Part shown: positions 6,447-15,216 of the stretch, in pieces | Numbering within the stretch: the first letter of the stretch is position 1 | How the letters are laid out: every line of letters begins with the position of its first letter | Position numbers and translations under genes: made by a program | The notes under the pieces: model-generated | What the model was told of the DNA's origin: nothing | The model's input: only the letters and a program-made list of their open reading frames with translations | Database searches by the model: none | NCBI GenBank assembly: GCA_036389155.1 | Contig: DASVQN010000035.1 | Location: forward strand, 124,001 to 188,000 | Source of the DNA: CADCVT01 sp036389155 | Lineage (GTDB): Bacteria; Actinomycetota; Thermoleophilia; Solirubrobacterales; Solirubrobacteraceae | Length of the DNA: 64,000 bases | Reading direction: 5' to 3'

Positions 6447-9287
6447 TCACTCCGCGAGAGCGTCGGGCAGCTCCTCCCGCGACTGGATGCGCAGCTTGCG
6501 GTAGGCGTTGCCCAGGTGCCACTGGATCGCCTTGCGCGTGACGAACAGCGCCTCGGCGATCTCGCGGTTCGTCATGCCCTCGGCGGCCATGCGGGCGACG
6601 CGCCGCTCGCTCGGCGTCAGCGACTCGACGCCGCTCAGCCGCGCGCGCCGCGGCCGCGCGCCGAGGGCGACGAGCTCCTCCCGCGCGAGCGCCGCGATGC
6701 GCCGGGCGCCGCAGCCCTCCGCGGCGTCGAGGGCGCCGCGCAGCGCGTCGCGCGCCTCGGTCCGCCGGCCGGCGGCCCGCAGCGCGACGCCCAGCGCGAA
6801 CCGCGCCCGCGCGGCGGGCAGCCCGACGTCGGTCTGCGTGACGATCGCCACCGCCTCGCGCAGGTCGTCGATCCCGTCGCGCCCGGCGGTCAGGCCGCGG
6901 GCGAGCAGGGCGGCCCCGATCGTCGCCGGCGCGCCCCAGCGGCGCGCGAGCTCGAGGTCCTCCTCGGCCAGCGCGCGGCCCTCGTCCGGCCGGCCGAGGC
7001 GCGTGAGCGCGACGGCCATGCCGCGCCGGCACGGCGAGAAGGCGGGGTTGATCGGCGGCATCACCGCGGCCATCCCGGCGCGGGCCTGCGCGTAGCAGTC
7101 GAGGGCCTCCTGGTGCTCGCCGCGCGCCAGCGCGACGTTGCCGCGGTGGTCGAGGTGGGCCGCCCACATCAGACCCTCGCCGTAGCCGGGCTCCGCCTCG
7201 GAGTCGCGCAGGAGGGTCAGCGCGCGCTCCTCGTCGCCGCCCTCGAACACCGCCTCGGCGAGCTGGCCGATGGCGCGGGCGCGGTACTGCTCCCAGTTCG
7301 ACCGGCGCCCGTCGACGGCGACCTCGAGGTCGGCGATCGCGTCGGGCACCTTCCCCCACAGCAGGAAGAGCGCGCCGCGCAGGTAGCTGGCGCTGACGAA
7401 GCCCAGCGCCGAGCCGCGGATCCGCGCGTCCTCCACCATGGCGTCCGCGACCTCGACCGCCTCCTCGTAGTGCTCGGCGAAGCTCAGGGCGGCCGTCACG
7501 CCGCCGAGGACCGCGTCCTCCGCGCCGGCGTCGGCGAGCAGCGCGCCGGCGCCCCACGCGCGCCGCGCGAGCTCGACGCCCTGCAGGCGGTCGCCGATGC
7601 GCAGCGTCTCGGCGCTCGCGATGTGGGCGAGGACCTTGCGCTGCCCCGGCGTCCGCGGCCGGGCGCCGGGGGCGAGAAGCGGCTCGATGCGGGCCATCGC
7701 CGACACGCCGACCGCGGGGTCGAACAGCGTCGCCATCACCCAGGCGGCGTCGAGCTCGAGCCGCAGCTCCTCGTCGTCCCCGTTCAGCTCGGCGGCGCCG
7801 CGGTCGAAGGCCGCGGCGCCCGGCCGCAGCGCGTTCGCCGCGGTGTGCAGGCGGCCGAGCTCGAGCAGCAGCAGCGCGCGCTCGCGCCCCGGCGGCGCGG
7901 CCTCGACGGCCTGCTCGAGGACGTCCGCGGCCTCGGGCTCCCCGGCCGCCGCGAGCGCGCGCCCGAGCGCGCCGAGGATCCGCGGCCGGTCCTCCGCCGC
8001 CGGCGGCTCCTCCACCGCGCGGCGCAGGTGCGCCGCGGCGACGGTGGGCGCGCCGCTCTCGAGGGCGGCCGCCGCGGCGCGCTCCAGCGTCTGCGCCGCC
8101 CACGCGTCCGTGGCGGGCGTGGCCACGAGGAGGTGCGCGGCGACGCGCTCGACCGGCGCGTCCGGCGCGAGGACCCTGGCCGCCAGCCGGTGCGCGAGCG
8201 CCCGCTCGCTGGGCGGCAGGTCGGCGTAGACCGCGCTGCGGACGATCGGGTGGACGAAGCCGAGCCCCGCCTCGCGCCGGAAGATGCCGGCCAGCTCGAG
8301 CGACGCGGCCGCCCTGGCCGCGGTCTCGACGTCGACCTCGGCGAGCGCCGCGGCGGTGTGGAGCGAGGCGCCGTCGCCCAGCACCGCCAGCGCCCGCGCG
8401 AGCGCCGCGGCCGCGGGATCCAGGCGGCCCAGCGACAACATGACCGCCCGCGAGACCGGGTGCGGGCCGATCTCGCGCACCCGCGCGACCCCGGCGGCGT
8501 CGGCTCCCGCGCCCTCGGCCAGCAGCGCCCGCAGCAGCTCGCGCAGCAGGAGCGGGTTGCCGCCCGTCACGTCCCGGCAGGCCGCCACGAAGGCCTCGTT
8601 GCGGTCCCCGCCCGGGAAGCCCGCCCGCGCGACGACCGCGGCCACCGCCTCCTCGCTGAGCGCGCGCGGCTGCAGCTCCGTCGCGGCCTCGTGCCCGACG
8701 ACGCGCGCCACGAGCTCGCGCGGCGCGCCCGGCTCCGCGGGCCGCGCGGCCACCGCGAGCAGGCCGGGGAGGTCACGCGAGCGCTCGAACAGGTGCAGCA
8801 CGAAGCGCACCGACAGCTCGTCCGCCCAGTGCAGGTCGTCGACCAGCAGCGCGAGCGGGCCCCGCTCGGCCAGCTCGCTCACCAGCCAGAACAGGCCGTG
8901 GAGCATCGCCGCCGGGTCGCCCGCCGCGACGTCCGTGGGCGAGCGCTCGCCGAGCAGCAGCGGGCGCGCGAGCGCGGCGCTGCCGGTGAACAGGCCGTCG
9001 CGCTCGAGCGCCGCGGCCCGGCCTCCGAGGAGTTGGAGGACAACCCCGAAGGGGAAGTCGCGCTCGAGCTCGGCGCCCCGCGCGCGGAGGGTGTGCAGCC
9101 CCGCGGCGGCGGCGGCGTCGGCGGTCGCCGCGATGAGCGACGACTTGCCCAGCCCCGCCTCGGCCACGATCGCGATGGCCCGCGTCTCCCCACGGGAAAC
9201 GGCGTTCGCGGCCTCGGCGATGACGGCGAGCTGGTCGTCGCGCTCGAGCAGCGACGCATCAGGATCGGGCCGACGCTTCCCCTCCAT
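6447..9287 (-). CDS. Large ATP-binding LuxR-family (LAL) transcriptional regulator
   Basis: A 946-residue cytoplasmic regulator with an N-terminal AAA/STAND ATPase module and a C-terminal LuxR helix-turn-helix. The Walker A motif is AEAGLGKSS at residues 42-50; a Walker B-like segment is LALLVDDLHWAD. A long helical, TPR-like Ala-rich region follows. The DNA-binding end is LTPSERRVARMAAEGMTNREIA, then TRKAIQWHLGNAYRKL. Length and order match the LAL/MalT-like class, in which a ligand sensed by the repeat region triggers ATP-dependent multimerisation. The ligand is unknown. It is divergent from the large secreted repeat protein at 9428 and may control it. Confidence 0.9.
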   Translation of the reverse strand: MEGKRRPDPDASLLERDDQLAVIAEAANAVSRGETRAIAIVAEAGLGKSSLIAATADAAAAAGLHTLRARGAELERDFPFGVVLQLLGGRAAALERDGLFTGSAALARPLLLGERSPTDVAAGDPAAMLHGLFWLVSELAERGPLALLVDDLHWADELSVRFVLHLFERSRDLPGLLAVAARPAEPGAPRELVARVVGHEAATELQPRALSEEAVAAVVARAGFPGGDRNEAFVAACRDVTGGNPLLLRELLRALLAEGAGADAAGVARVREIGPHPVSRAVMLSLGRLDPAAAALARALAVLGDGASLHTAAALAEVDVETAARAAASLELAGIFRREAGLGFVHPIVRSAVYADLPPSERALAHRLAARVLAPDAPVERVAAHLLVATPATDAWAAQTLERAAAAALESGAPTVAAAHLRRAVEEPPAAEDRPRILGALGRALAAAGEPEAADVLEQAVEAAPPGRERALLLLELGRLHTAANALRPGAAAFDRGAAELNGDDEELRLELDAAWVMATLFDPAVGVSAMARIEPLLAPGARPRTPGQRKVLAHIASAETLRIGDRLQGVELARRAWGAGALLADAGAEDAVLGGVTAALSFAEHYEEAVEVADAMVEDARIRGSALGFVSASYLRGALFLLWGKVPDAIADLEVAVDGRRSNWEQYRARAIGQLAEAVFEGGDEERALTLLRDSEAEPGYGEGLMWAAHLDHRGNVALARGEHQEALDCYAQARAGMAAVMPPINPAFSPCRRGMAVALTRLGRPDEGRALAEEDLELARRWGAPATIGAALLARGLTAGRDGIDDLREAVAIVTQTDVGLPAARARFALGVALRAAGRRTEARDALRGALDAAEGCGARRIAALAREELVALGARPRRARLSGVESLTPSERRVARMAAEGMTNREIAEALFVTRKAIQWHLGNAYRKLRIQSREELPDALAE

Positions 9288-9344
9288 GGAGCGACGCTAA
9301 CCGAAAAGCGGGGCGATGGGGGTGAAAAAGACTGGGGCGGGGGG

Positions 9345-9375
9345 CCTAGGGCGCTCGCACGGCGCCGTCCCTAGG
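9345..9375. promoter_or_regulatory. Dyad in the regulator/secreted-protein divergent region
   Basis: Arms CCTAGGGCGC and GCGCCgtCCCTAGG flank a short centre. The site lies between the LAL regulator and the 1470-residue secreted protein, so it could be an operator. Regulator unknown. Confidence 0.35.
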
Positions 9376-9427
9376 GTCGCGACGTCCCGATTCCGGGGTG
9401 ACGGACCACCCACCGGAGGAAGCTCAC

Positions 9428-12400
9428 ATGCGCCGCCTGTCGCTCGTCGCGCTCTGCGCGCTCACCGCCCTGCTGGCCTGCGCGCCGGCGGCCCTCGCCG
9501 GGCCCGGCGACCTCGACACGACGTACGGCACGAACGGCCGGACCGAGGGCCCGCTGTCGTCGGGGCACGACCGCGCGGAGGACGTCGTGACCGTCGGCGG
9601 CGGCACGGTCACGATCGGCTGGCGCGAGACGAACCCTGGAGGCGGCGCGCCGCTGCACGACGCGCCCGTGCTCGTGAAGCTCGACGCCGACGGCCAGCCG
9701 AGCCAGTTCGAGACCGGCGGGCCGACGAGCGTCGGCGTCATCCTCCCCCGCGAGGCGCGCCTGCTGGCCGGCGCGATCCAGGGCGACAAGCTCGTCACCG
9801 TCGGCTACGTCGAGGACTTCGACCCGTCCAACCCGCCGCCGGTCTCCGATTGGCTCATCGCGCGCTGGAACCTGTCGGACGGCACGCTCGACGCGACGTT
9901 CGGCACGCCGCCCTCCGGCTGGCCGCAGGGCGTGGTGGTCGACGACTTCGGCCCCGGCGAGGCGCGCGCGCTCGACGTCGCGATCGACGCCAACGGGAAG
10001 ATCGTCGTGGCCGGCTGGGTGCAGGGGACGACCGGGCCGCGGAAGTTCGCCGTCGCGCGCTACACGCAGAACGGCGCCCCGGACACGCTCACGTTCGGCA
10101 GCAACGGGCGCTACCTCGGCACGGCAGAGCCGGCGGTGGACGACGCGGACGCCCGCGGCGTCGCGATCCAGACCGACGGCAAGATCGTCGTGGCCGGCCA
10201 GGAGGCGACGCCGGGCGGGACCGAGCTGCGCATCGACCGCCTCACCTCCGGCGGCACGCCCGACCCCGACTGGGACGACGACACGGACGCCGGCACGCCC
10301 GGCGGCACCGTGCGCCACTCGACCGCGTCCGGCGATCTCTCCGGGCTCAACGACGTCCTGGTCGACGGCGCGAGCGTGGTCGGCGCGGGCTACGGCGGCC
10401 CCAACGGCAACCAGTGGGCCGTCGCGCGGTTCCTGTCGAACGGAGCGTTCGACACGCTGACGCAGCACCTCGCCGGCGGGACCCCCGGCGGTCGCGCGTA
10501 CGCGATCGTGAAGGCGGACACGCGTTACATCGTGGGCGGCTCGGGCGCCGACGGCGACGCCGAGGTCGACCACATGATCGGCGGCTACACGACCGCGGAC
10601 CTCGCGCTCGACCCGGCCTTCGGCGGCGAGAACGGGCCTCCCGGCATGGACTTCACGGACTTCGGCAAGCCGTCGGAGGCCTTCGGGGTGACGCTCCTCA
10701 CCGATTCGGTGGTGCTCGCCGGCTACGCCGGGGACATCGGCTTCAGCAACGACAACCACGCGCTGACGAAGTACACGCTCACCGGCCCCGCGCCCAACAC
10801 GAACCCCCCGGTCCCCACCGGCGCGCCGTCGCTCACGGTCCAGGGCGGCGGCGCGCTGACCGTCGGCAAGACGCTCGTCGCCGGCAACGGCAGCTGGGAC
10901 AACAACCCCGACGGCTTCAAGCACCGCTGGCAGCGCTGTGACGGGACCCCCGCCGCCCCGGCGAACTGCAAGTACCTGAAGGTCGACGGGACGACGTCCG
11001 ACGTCAACGACCCGAACCAGGCCGGTCTGCTCACGGACACGACGTACACGACCCGGGCCGCCGACCAGGGCAAGGTCATCCGCGTCAAGGTCTGGGCCTC
11101 CAACCAGTACGGCGAGAGCAGCGTGCCGGCGCAGGCCACGAGCGACGTCGTCGGCGCGGCCGCCGGCGGTGGCGGCGGTGGCGGCGGTGGCGGGAACGAC
11201 ACCGGTGGCGGCGGCGACACCGGCGGGGGCGGCACGCCTCCGCCGCCCGAGCCCGAGGGCCCGGCCCTGCCGCCCATCAATCGCGACAGCGCGTTCAACA
11301 GCGCGCCGGGCGTCGGCGCTCCCGTCGAGACCGCACGTACCGCCACTCGGCCGGACCTGCGGCCCAAGAGCAAGCTGTGCAAGCGGATCGGCCGCGACGG
11401 GTTCTGCACCGAGTCGAACGCCCGCGAGGCGATGAGCGACGCGGGCCTCGCCAACGCGAACATCGTGCTCGAGCCGGTCGCGCTCAGGAAGGTCGCGAGG
11501 ACCTACCGCGAGGAGGTCGAGGACGGCGACATCGTCCGCCAGACCTGGCACAACCCCGCGAACCCCGCCGAGGACGGCGAGCGCATCGTGAGCGTCCCCG
11601 GCATCGACGACCCGCCCGGCACGCGGCCCACGCTCACCCTCGGCGTGTACGCCGACGCCGTCCCACCCGGCCGCTGCACGCGCGCGGAGGTCGAGGCGCT
11701 CGTCGACCGCTCGTGGCCGGGCACGACGTATCCCGCCGTCCGCAACTCCGCGGGCAGGCAGGTCCGCCGCGCCCGCTACGGCGCGCTCGACGCCCTGAAG
11801 CGGATGGGCTGCGACTTCAAGCTCAAGTACAAGAAGGACGCGACCGTCACGGTCCCGGCGATCAGGAAGGTCTCGTTCTCGCCGCTCGTGGTCTCGATCA
11901 GGCTCCCGGCCGTCGACGAGCTGACGATCGGCATCCGCGACGACCCGTGGAACCCGTACTTCCCGCCGGGGACCGAGAACGACCCGGGCCCGGCGGCCGG
12001 CGCCAGCGCGACGATCCCGGTCAGCCCGCGTCGCCAGAAGATCGCGCTGGTCGCGAAGGTCATGGACAAGGCGACCGGCACGATGTGGCGCGGCGCGAAG
12101 GTCAAGCTGTACGGCCCGGACGAGGGCGGCGGGTTCGAGCTCCTGGACGAGACCACGTCGAAGAAGGGCGGCGACGCCGTCTTCCGCACCGCGTTCCCGA
12201 GGAGCGGGACCGGGAAGATCGAGGTCTCGGCCGAGGGGAGCAACGGCATCCCCGTCGACGGGACGCAGGCGTTCGTGGTGAAGAGCATGGGCACCGAGTA
12301 CGTCACGGCTTCGCGGCGCACGATGCGGCTGAGCGGGGGGGCCTACAAGCCGGCGACTGGAGCGGGTCGCCGCGCGGCTGCGCGGGCGGCCGCCGTCCAG

Positions 12401-13840
12401 CACTTCTGCAGCGAGTTCGACGCGTTGCTGGGGACCGGCTTCGCGCTCGCCTTCAGCGCCGAGGCAAAGAGGTACCTCACGCTGGCGCGCGAGCCAGGGC
12501 AGAGCAAGGCGCTGAGCGACTGGGCGACGGCGGCGGCCGCCGCGGTGGTCCAGTTCGCGCAGTCCACGCCCCTCGTCGACCATGCGCTCTTCGCCGCTCT
12601 GGTCAAGGACACGGGGTTCGCCCCGATGGCGCTGACCGACGGCAACGCGAAGCAGCCCGCCTGCGGCGCCTCCCAGCCCCAGGTCGTGAGCACGACCGGC
12701 GGCGGGATCGGCTCCGCCTCGCTCGGCTTCGACCTCAGCAAGGGCGTCAACACGTTCGCGTCGGTCGACTCACTGGTGGTGCCGGGGGCCAACCAGGTGT
12801 TCTCCTCGCAAGGCGACGTCAGGGACGCGGTCGTCGTCAACATCGGCGGCAAGTCGGTGATCGTGCCCAACGACGGGCAGGTCATCGCGTCGGGCGGCGG
12901 CAACTACCAGGTGGTCGACGTGGGCGGGAACGTCATCGCGTCGGGCGGCGGGAACGTCATCGCCAGCGGCGGCGGGAACGTCGTCATGCCCGACGGCTCC
13001 CGCGTCATCGCGTCGGGCGGCGGCAACTTCCGCATCGAGGACCCGAGCGGCAGGGTGATCGCCAGTGGCGGCGGCAACGTCATCCAGGCCCAGAACGACG
13101 CCCGGGTGCTGAAGATCGGCGGCGACACCGCGATCGCTCCGCCCGGTGCCGGGGTCATCGCGTCGGGCGGCGGGAACTTCAAGATCGTCCAGGGCGACGC
13201 GAACGTCATCGCCTCCGGCGGCGGGAACGTCATCGCGAGCGGGGGCGGGAACGTCATCGCCAGCGGCGGCGGCAACCTTGTCGTGCCCGACGGCGCGCGG
13301 ATCATCGCGTCCGGCGGCGGGAACTTCGAGGTCCTCGACCGCGCCGGCCGCGTCATCGCGAGCGGCGGCGGGAACGTGATCGCCAGCGGCGGCGGCAACC
13401 TCGTCAACGCGACGAAGGACTCCACCGTCGTGCAGGTCGGCCGCTACGGCGCGTTCCCGAACCATGTCGTGGTGCCGACCGACGCGCGCGTCATCGCCTC
13501 CGGCGGCGGCAACGTCATCGCGTCGGGCGGGGGCAACTTCGACGTGCTGGACGGCGCCGGCCGCGTGATCGCGTCGGGCGGCGGCAACGTCATCGCCAGC
13601 GGGGGCGGGAACGTCATCGCCAGCGGCGGCGGCAACTTCGTCCTCGAGGAGGGAGCGCGGATCATCGCCTCCGGCGGCGGCAACTGGAACATCATGGACG
13701 CCGTCGGCCGTGTGATCGCCTCCGGCGGCGGCAACATGATCGGGCTCGGCTCCGGCAACCTGCTGAACATGGGCGCCGGGAACGTCGCGATCGACCCCGG
13801 CGCCCTCGCGGGCCTGAATCCGAGGCGGGCGGGCGGCTAG
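9428..13840 (+). CDS. Large secreted modular repeat protein (delta-60 repeats, Ig-like domain, IASGGGN repeats)
   Basis: A 1470-residue exported protein. Signal peptide 1-24. Residues about 25-450 are delta-60-type propeller repeats (GDLDTTYGTNGRTEG and later KIVVAGW/ALDPAFG units). About 460-575 is an Ig-like domain with the actinobacterial W-RC...D-G-VIRVKV pattern. A Gly/Pro-rich linker spans about 578-610. A Cys-containing region and an Ig-like or Cna-B-like domain (KATGTMWRGAKVKLYG) follow near 880-960. Residues about 1150-1436 hold 19 IASGGGN motifs. GGAGGA lies 7 bases before the ATG at 9428, fixing the start. No anchor or LPXTG motif is seen. Role probably cell-surface or extracellular; function unknown. 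The stop overlaps the next convergent gene by CTAG. Confidence 0.8.
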   Translation: MRRLSLVALCALTALLACAPAALAGPGDLDTTYGTNGRTEGPLSSGHDRAEDVVTVGGGTVTIGWRETNPGGGAPLHDAPVLVKLDADGQPSQFETGGPTSVGVILPREARLLAGAIQGDKLVTVGYVEDFDPSNPPPVSDWLIARWNLSDGTLDATFGTPPSGWPQGVVVDDFGPGEARALDVAIDANGKIVVAGWVQGTTGPRKFAVARYTQNGAPDTLTFGSNGRYLGTAEPAVDDADARGVAIQTDGKIVVAGQEATPGGTELRIDRLTSGGTPDPDWDDDTDAGTPGGTVRHSTASGDLSGLNDVLVDGASVVGAGYGGPNGNQWAVARFLSNGAFDTLTQHLAGGTPGGRAYAIVKADTRYIVGGSGADGDAEVDHMIGGYTTADLALDPAFGGENGPPGMDFTDFGKPSEAFGVTLLTDSVVLAGYAGDIGFSNDNHALTKYTLTGPAPNTNPPVPTGAPSLTVQGGGALTVGKTLVAGNGSWDNNPDGFKHRWQRCDGTPAAPANCKYLKVDGTTSDVNDPNQAGLLTDTTYTTRAADQGKVIRVKVWASNQYGESSVPAQATSDVVGAAAGGGGGGGGGGNDTGGGGDTGGGGTPPPPEPEGPALPPINRDSAFNSAPGVGAPVETARTATRPDLRPKSKLCKRIGRDGFCTESNAREAMSDAGLANANIVLEPVALRKVARTYREEVEDGDIVRQTWHNPANPAEDGERIVSVPGIDDPPGTRPTLTLGVYADAVPPGRCTRAEVEALVDRSWPGTTYPAVRNSAGRQVRRARYGALDALKRMGCDFKLKYKKDATVTVPAIRKVSFSPLVVSIRLPAVDELTIGIRDDPWNPYFPPGTENDPGPAAGASATIPVSPRRQKIALVAKVMDKATGTMWRGAKVKLYGPDEGGGFELLDETTSKKGGDAVFRTAFPRSGTGKIEVSAEGSNGIPVDGTQAFVVKSMGTEYVTASRRTMRLSGGAYKPATGAGRRAAARAAAVQHFCSEFDALLGTGFALAFSAEAKRYLTLAREPGQSKALSDWATAAAAAVVQFAQSTPLVDHALFAALVKDTGFAPMALTDGNAKQPACGASQPQVVSTTGGGIGSASLGFDLSKGVNTFASVDSLVVPGANQVFSSQGDVRDAVVVNIGGKSVIVPNDGQVIASGGGNYQVVDVGGNVIASGGGNVIASGGGNVVMPDGSRVIASGGGNFRIEDPSGRVIASGGGNVIQAQNDARVLKIGGDTAIAPPGAGVIASGGGNFKIVQGDANVIASGGGNVIASGGGNVIASGGGNLVVPDGARIIASGGGNFEVLDRAGRVIASGGGNVIASGGGNLVNATKDSTVVQVGRYGAFPNHVVVPTDARVIASGGGNVIASGGGNFDVLDGAGRVIASGGGNVIASGGGNVIASGGGNFVLEEGARIIASGGGNWNIMDAVGRVIASGGGNMIGLGSGNLLNMGAGNVAIDPGALAGLNPRRAGG
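12881..13734 (+). repeat. IASGGGN-encoding repeat tract (19 copies)
   Basis: Coding repeats of the octapeptide V/I-I-A-S-G-G-G-N. Some are head-to-tail (period 24 bp); others are spaced by short hydrophobic/Asp-Gly inserts such as FEVLDRAGR or LVVPDGAR. The Ser codon varies between TCG, TCC, AGC and AGT, so the copies are not recent identical duplications and the peptide is what is conserved. Confidence 0.9.
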
Positions 13841-14523
13841 GCGGCTTCGCGGACGGGCTCGGCGCGGTCGCCGAAGTACGCGCCCGCGCCGAGCGCGCGG
13901 TCGAAGCCCGACCACGTCTCGCCGTCCGGCAGCTCCTTCTCGAGCCGGTCGAACGAGCCGAGGCGCCCGCCGAGGTTGTCGACGAAGTGCACGAGCGTCG
14001 CCTCGCGCGTGCACGGGCGCACGGGGGACCCGTGCTCCAGCGCGCCGTGGTGGCTGAGGATGATGTGCAGCACCGCCTGGGCCAGCGCGGGGGGGAAGCC
14101 GGGCAGGTCCTCGATCTCGCGGCGCACGCGGTAGTAGCCGAGCGGGATCTCGCCCTGCAGCCGGCCGAGGTCGGTCAGGTCGTGGGCGAGCGGGTCGTCG
14201 GTGTAGGCCTCGAGCTTGCCGATGTCGTGCAGCAGCGCGCCCGTGACGGCGACGTCGCGGTCGATGCCCGGGAACGTCGCGCTGATCGCGCTGACGCCCT
14301 GCGCGACGGTCAGGCAGTGCTCGAGCAGCCCGTGCCGGTAGGCGTGGTGGAAGTGCTTGGCGGCGGGCGCGACGCGGAAGCGCTCCCAGGCCGGTGAACC
14401 GGGCCGGAAGAACCGGTCGAGCAGCTGCGCGAGCCAGGGCTCGCGCACAGTCGCGAGGAGCTCGCGGAGCTCCTCCTCCAGGCGCTCCACCTCCTGCCCC
14501 TCGCTGTACCCCGGCACCCGCAC
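13837..14523 (-). CDS. HD-domain protein related to YhaM 3'-5' exoribonuclease HD module
   Basis: A 228-residue HD phosphohydrolase. Visible metal-site pattern: YRHGLLEHCLTVAQ, then GALLHDIGKLEAY, then ILSHHGALEHGSPV, then a later Asp in LVHFVDNLGG. This order is typical of the YhaM/CBF1 HD domain, which degrades RNA or ssDNA 3'-5'. The N-terminal OB-fold of YhaM is missing, so the activity could differ. GTG 14523 is preferred because a TATCTT box lies 7 bases upstream; an in-frame TTG at 14532 would lie within the spacer after that box. It converges on the repeat-protein gene with a CTAG stop overlap. Confidence 0.8.
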   Translation of the reverse strand: MRVPGYSEGQEVERLEEELRELLATVREPWLAQLLDRFFRPGSPAWERFRVAPAAKHFHHAYRHGLLEHCLTVAQGVSAISATFPGIDRDVAVTGALLHDIGKLEAYTDDPLAHDLTDLGRLQGEIPLGYYRVRREIEDLPGFPPALAQAVLHIILSHHGALEHGSPVRPCTREATLVHFVDNLGGRLGSFDRLEKELPDGETWSGFDRALGAGAYFGDRAEPVREAA

Positions 14524-14530
14524 GCCGCGC

Positions 14531-14536
14531 AAGATA
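14531..14536 (-). promoter_or_regulatory. Probable -10 box, leaderless HD gene
   Basis: TATCTT on the minus strand, 7 bases before the GTG at 14523. Confidence 0.45.
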
Positions 14537-14578
14537 GGCCTGCATTCGGACGCCTTCGGAGTTTGCGCTGACGCGCGG

Positions 14579-15208
14579 TCAGCCGCCGTAGAAGCGGATC
14601 GCGTCGTCGGCGAGGGCGCGCGTCGATCGTTCGTTCCCGATCGAGTTCCAGAAGATCGCGAAGCCCGGGATGAGCTTGCCGCCGAGCCGCCGCGCGCCGT
14701 GGCCCGCGGCCGCGCGCGCCAGGCGCTCGGTCAGGCGCTCCTCCACCGACGAGTCGAGCTTGCGCGTCGTCGCCGACACCGCGAGCGGGCCGGACGCGCC
14801 GTCCAGCGCCGCGCGCGCCGCGGGCGGGTCGTCGAAGAGGTCCCAGAGCACGAGCAGCTCGGCCGGGCGCATCCGGTCGCGCGGGTCGAACCCGTAGGCC
14901 GCGGCGATGAAGAAGACCATCCGCGACTGGATCCACAGCATGAGCGCGAGGTCGGGGACGACGGTGTAGAAGCCGCCCACGCCGGTCGCCGCGCCGCCGA
15001 AGCGCGCCAGGCGCGCGTGCGAGCGCTTGGCCGAGCGCGCCAGCTTGCGCGGCTCGCGGCGGCCGCGCTCGGCGACCCACTCCGCGGCCGCGGGGCCGTG
15101 ACGATCGGCGGCCGCGAGGGCGAGCAGCTCGGGCGCGCGCGCCGGCTCGGCGCGCAGCGAGGCCAGCAGGCCCTCGGGCAGATGCGGTCTGACGTCGTCG
15201 GTCTCCAC
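14579..15208 (-). CDS. EcsC-family protein
   Basis: A 209-residue protein resembling the EcsC family. It shows the family's Gly-rich hydrophobic segment (GGAATGVGGFYTVVPDLALM), then IQSRMVFFIAAAYGFDPRD and a LLVLWDLF helix. EcsC-type proteins are membrane-associated and often lie near ABC transporters; biochemical function is not settled. There is one clear hydrophobic stretch in the middle and no signal peptide. It is divergent from the MFS gene, with only 8 bases between their starts, so promoters must overlap coding sequence. Confidence 0.7.
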   Translation of the reverse strand: METDDVRPHLPEGLLASLRAEPARAPELLALAAADRHGPAAAEWVAERGRREPRKLARSAKRSHARLARFGGAATGVGGFYTVVPDLALMLWIQSRMVFFIAAAYGFDPRDRMRPAELLVLWDLFDDPPAARAALDGASGPLAVSATTRKLDSSVEERLTERLARAAAGHGARRLGGKLIPGFAIFWNSIGNERSTRALADDAIRFYGG

Positions 15209-15216
15209 GGAAGGGG

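Noticed and set aside
6048..9374. 1100-codon open frame opposite the LAL regulator
   Set aside because: Low-complexity Arg/Ala/Gly-rich antisense shadow; the minus frame has Walker and LuxR motifs.
12881..13734. CRISPR-like regular 24-bp repeats
   Set aside because: They lie inside one long protein frame, vary by synonymous codons, and the inserts between them are themselves repeats; no unique spacers or cas genes.
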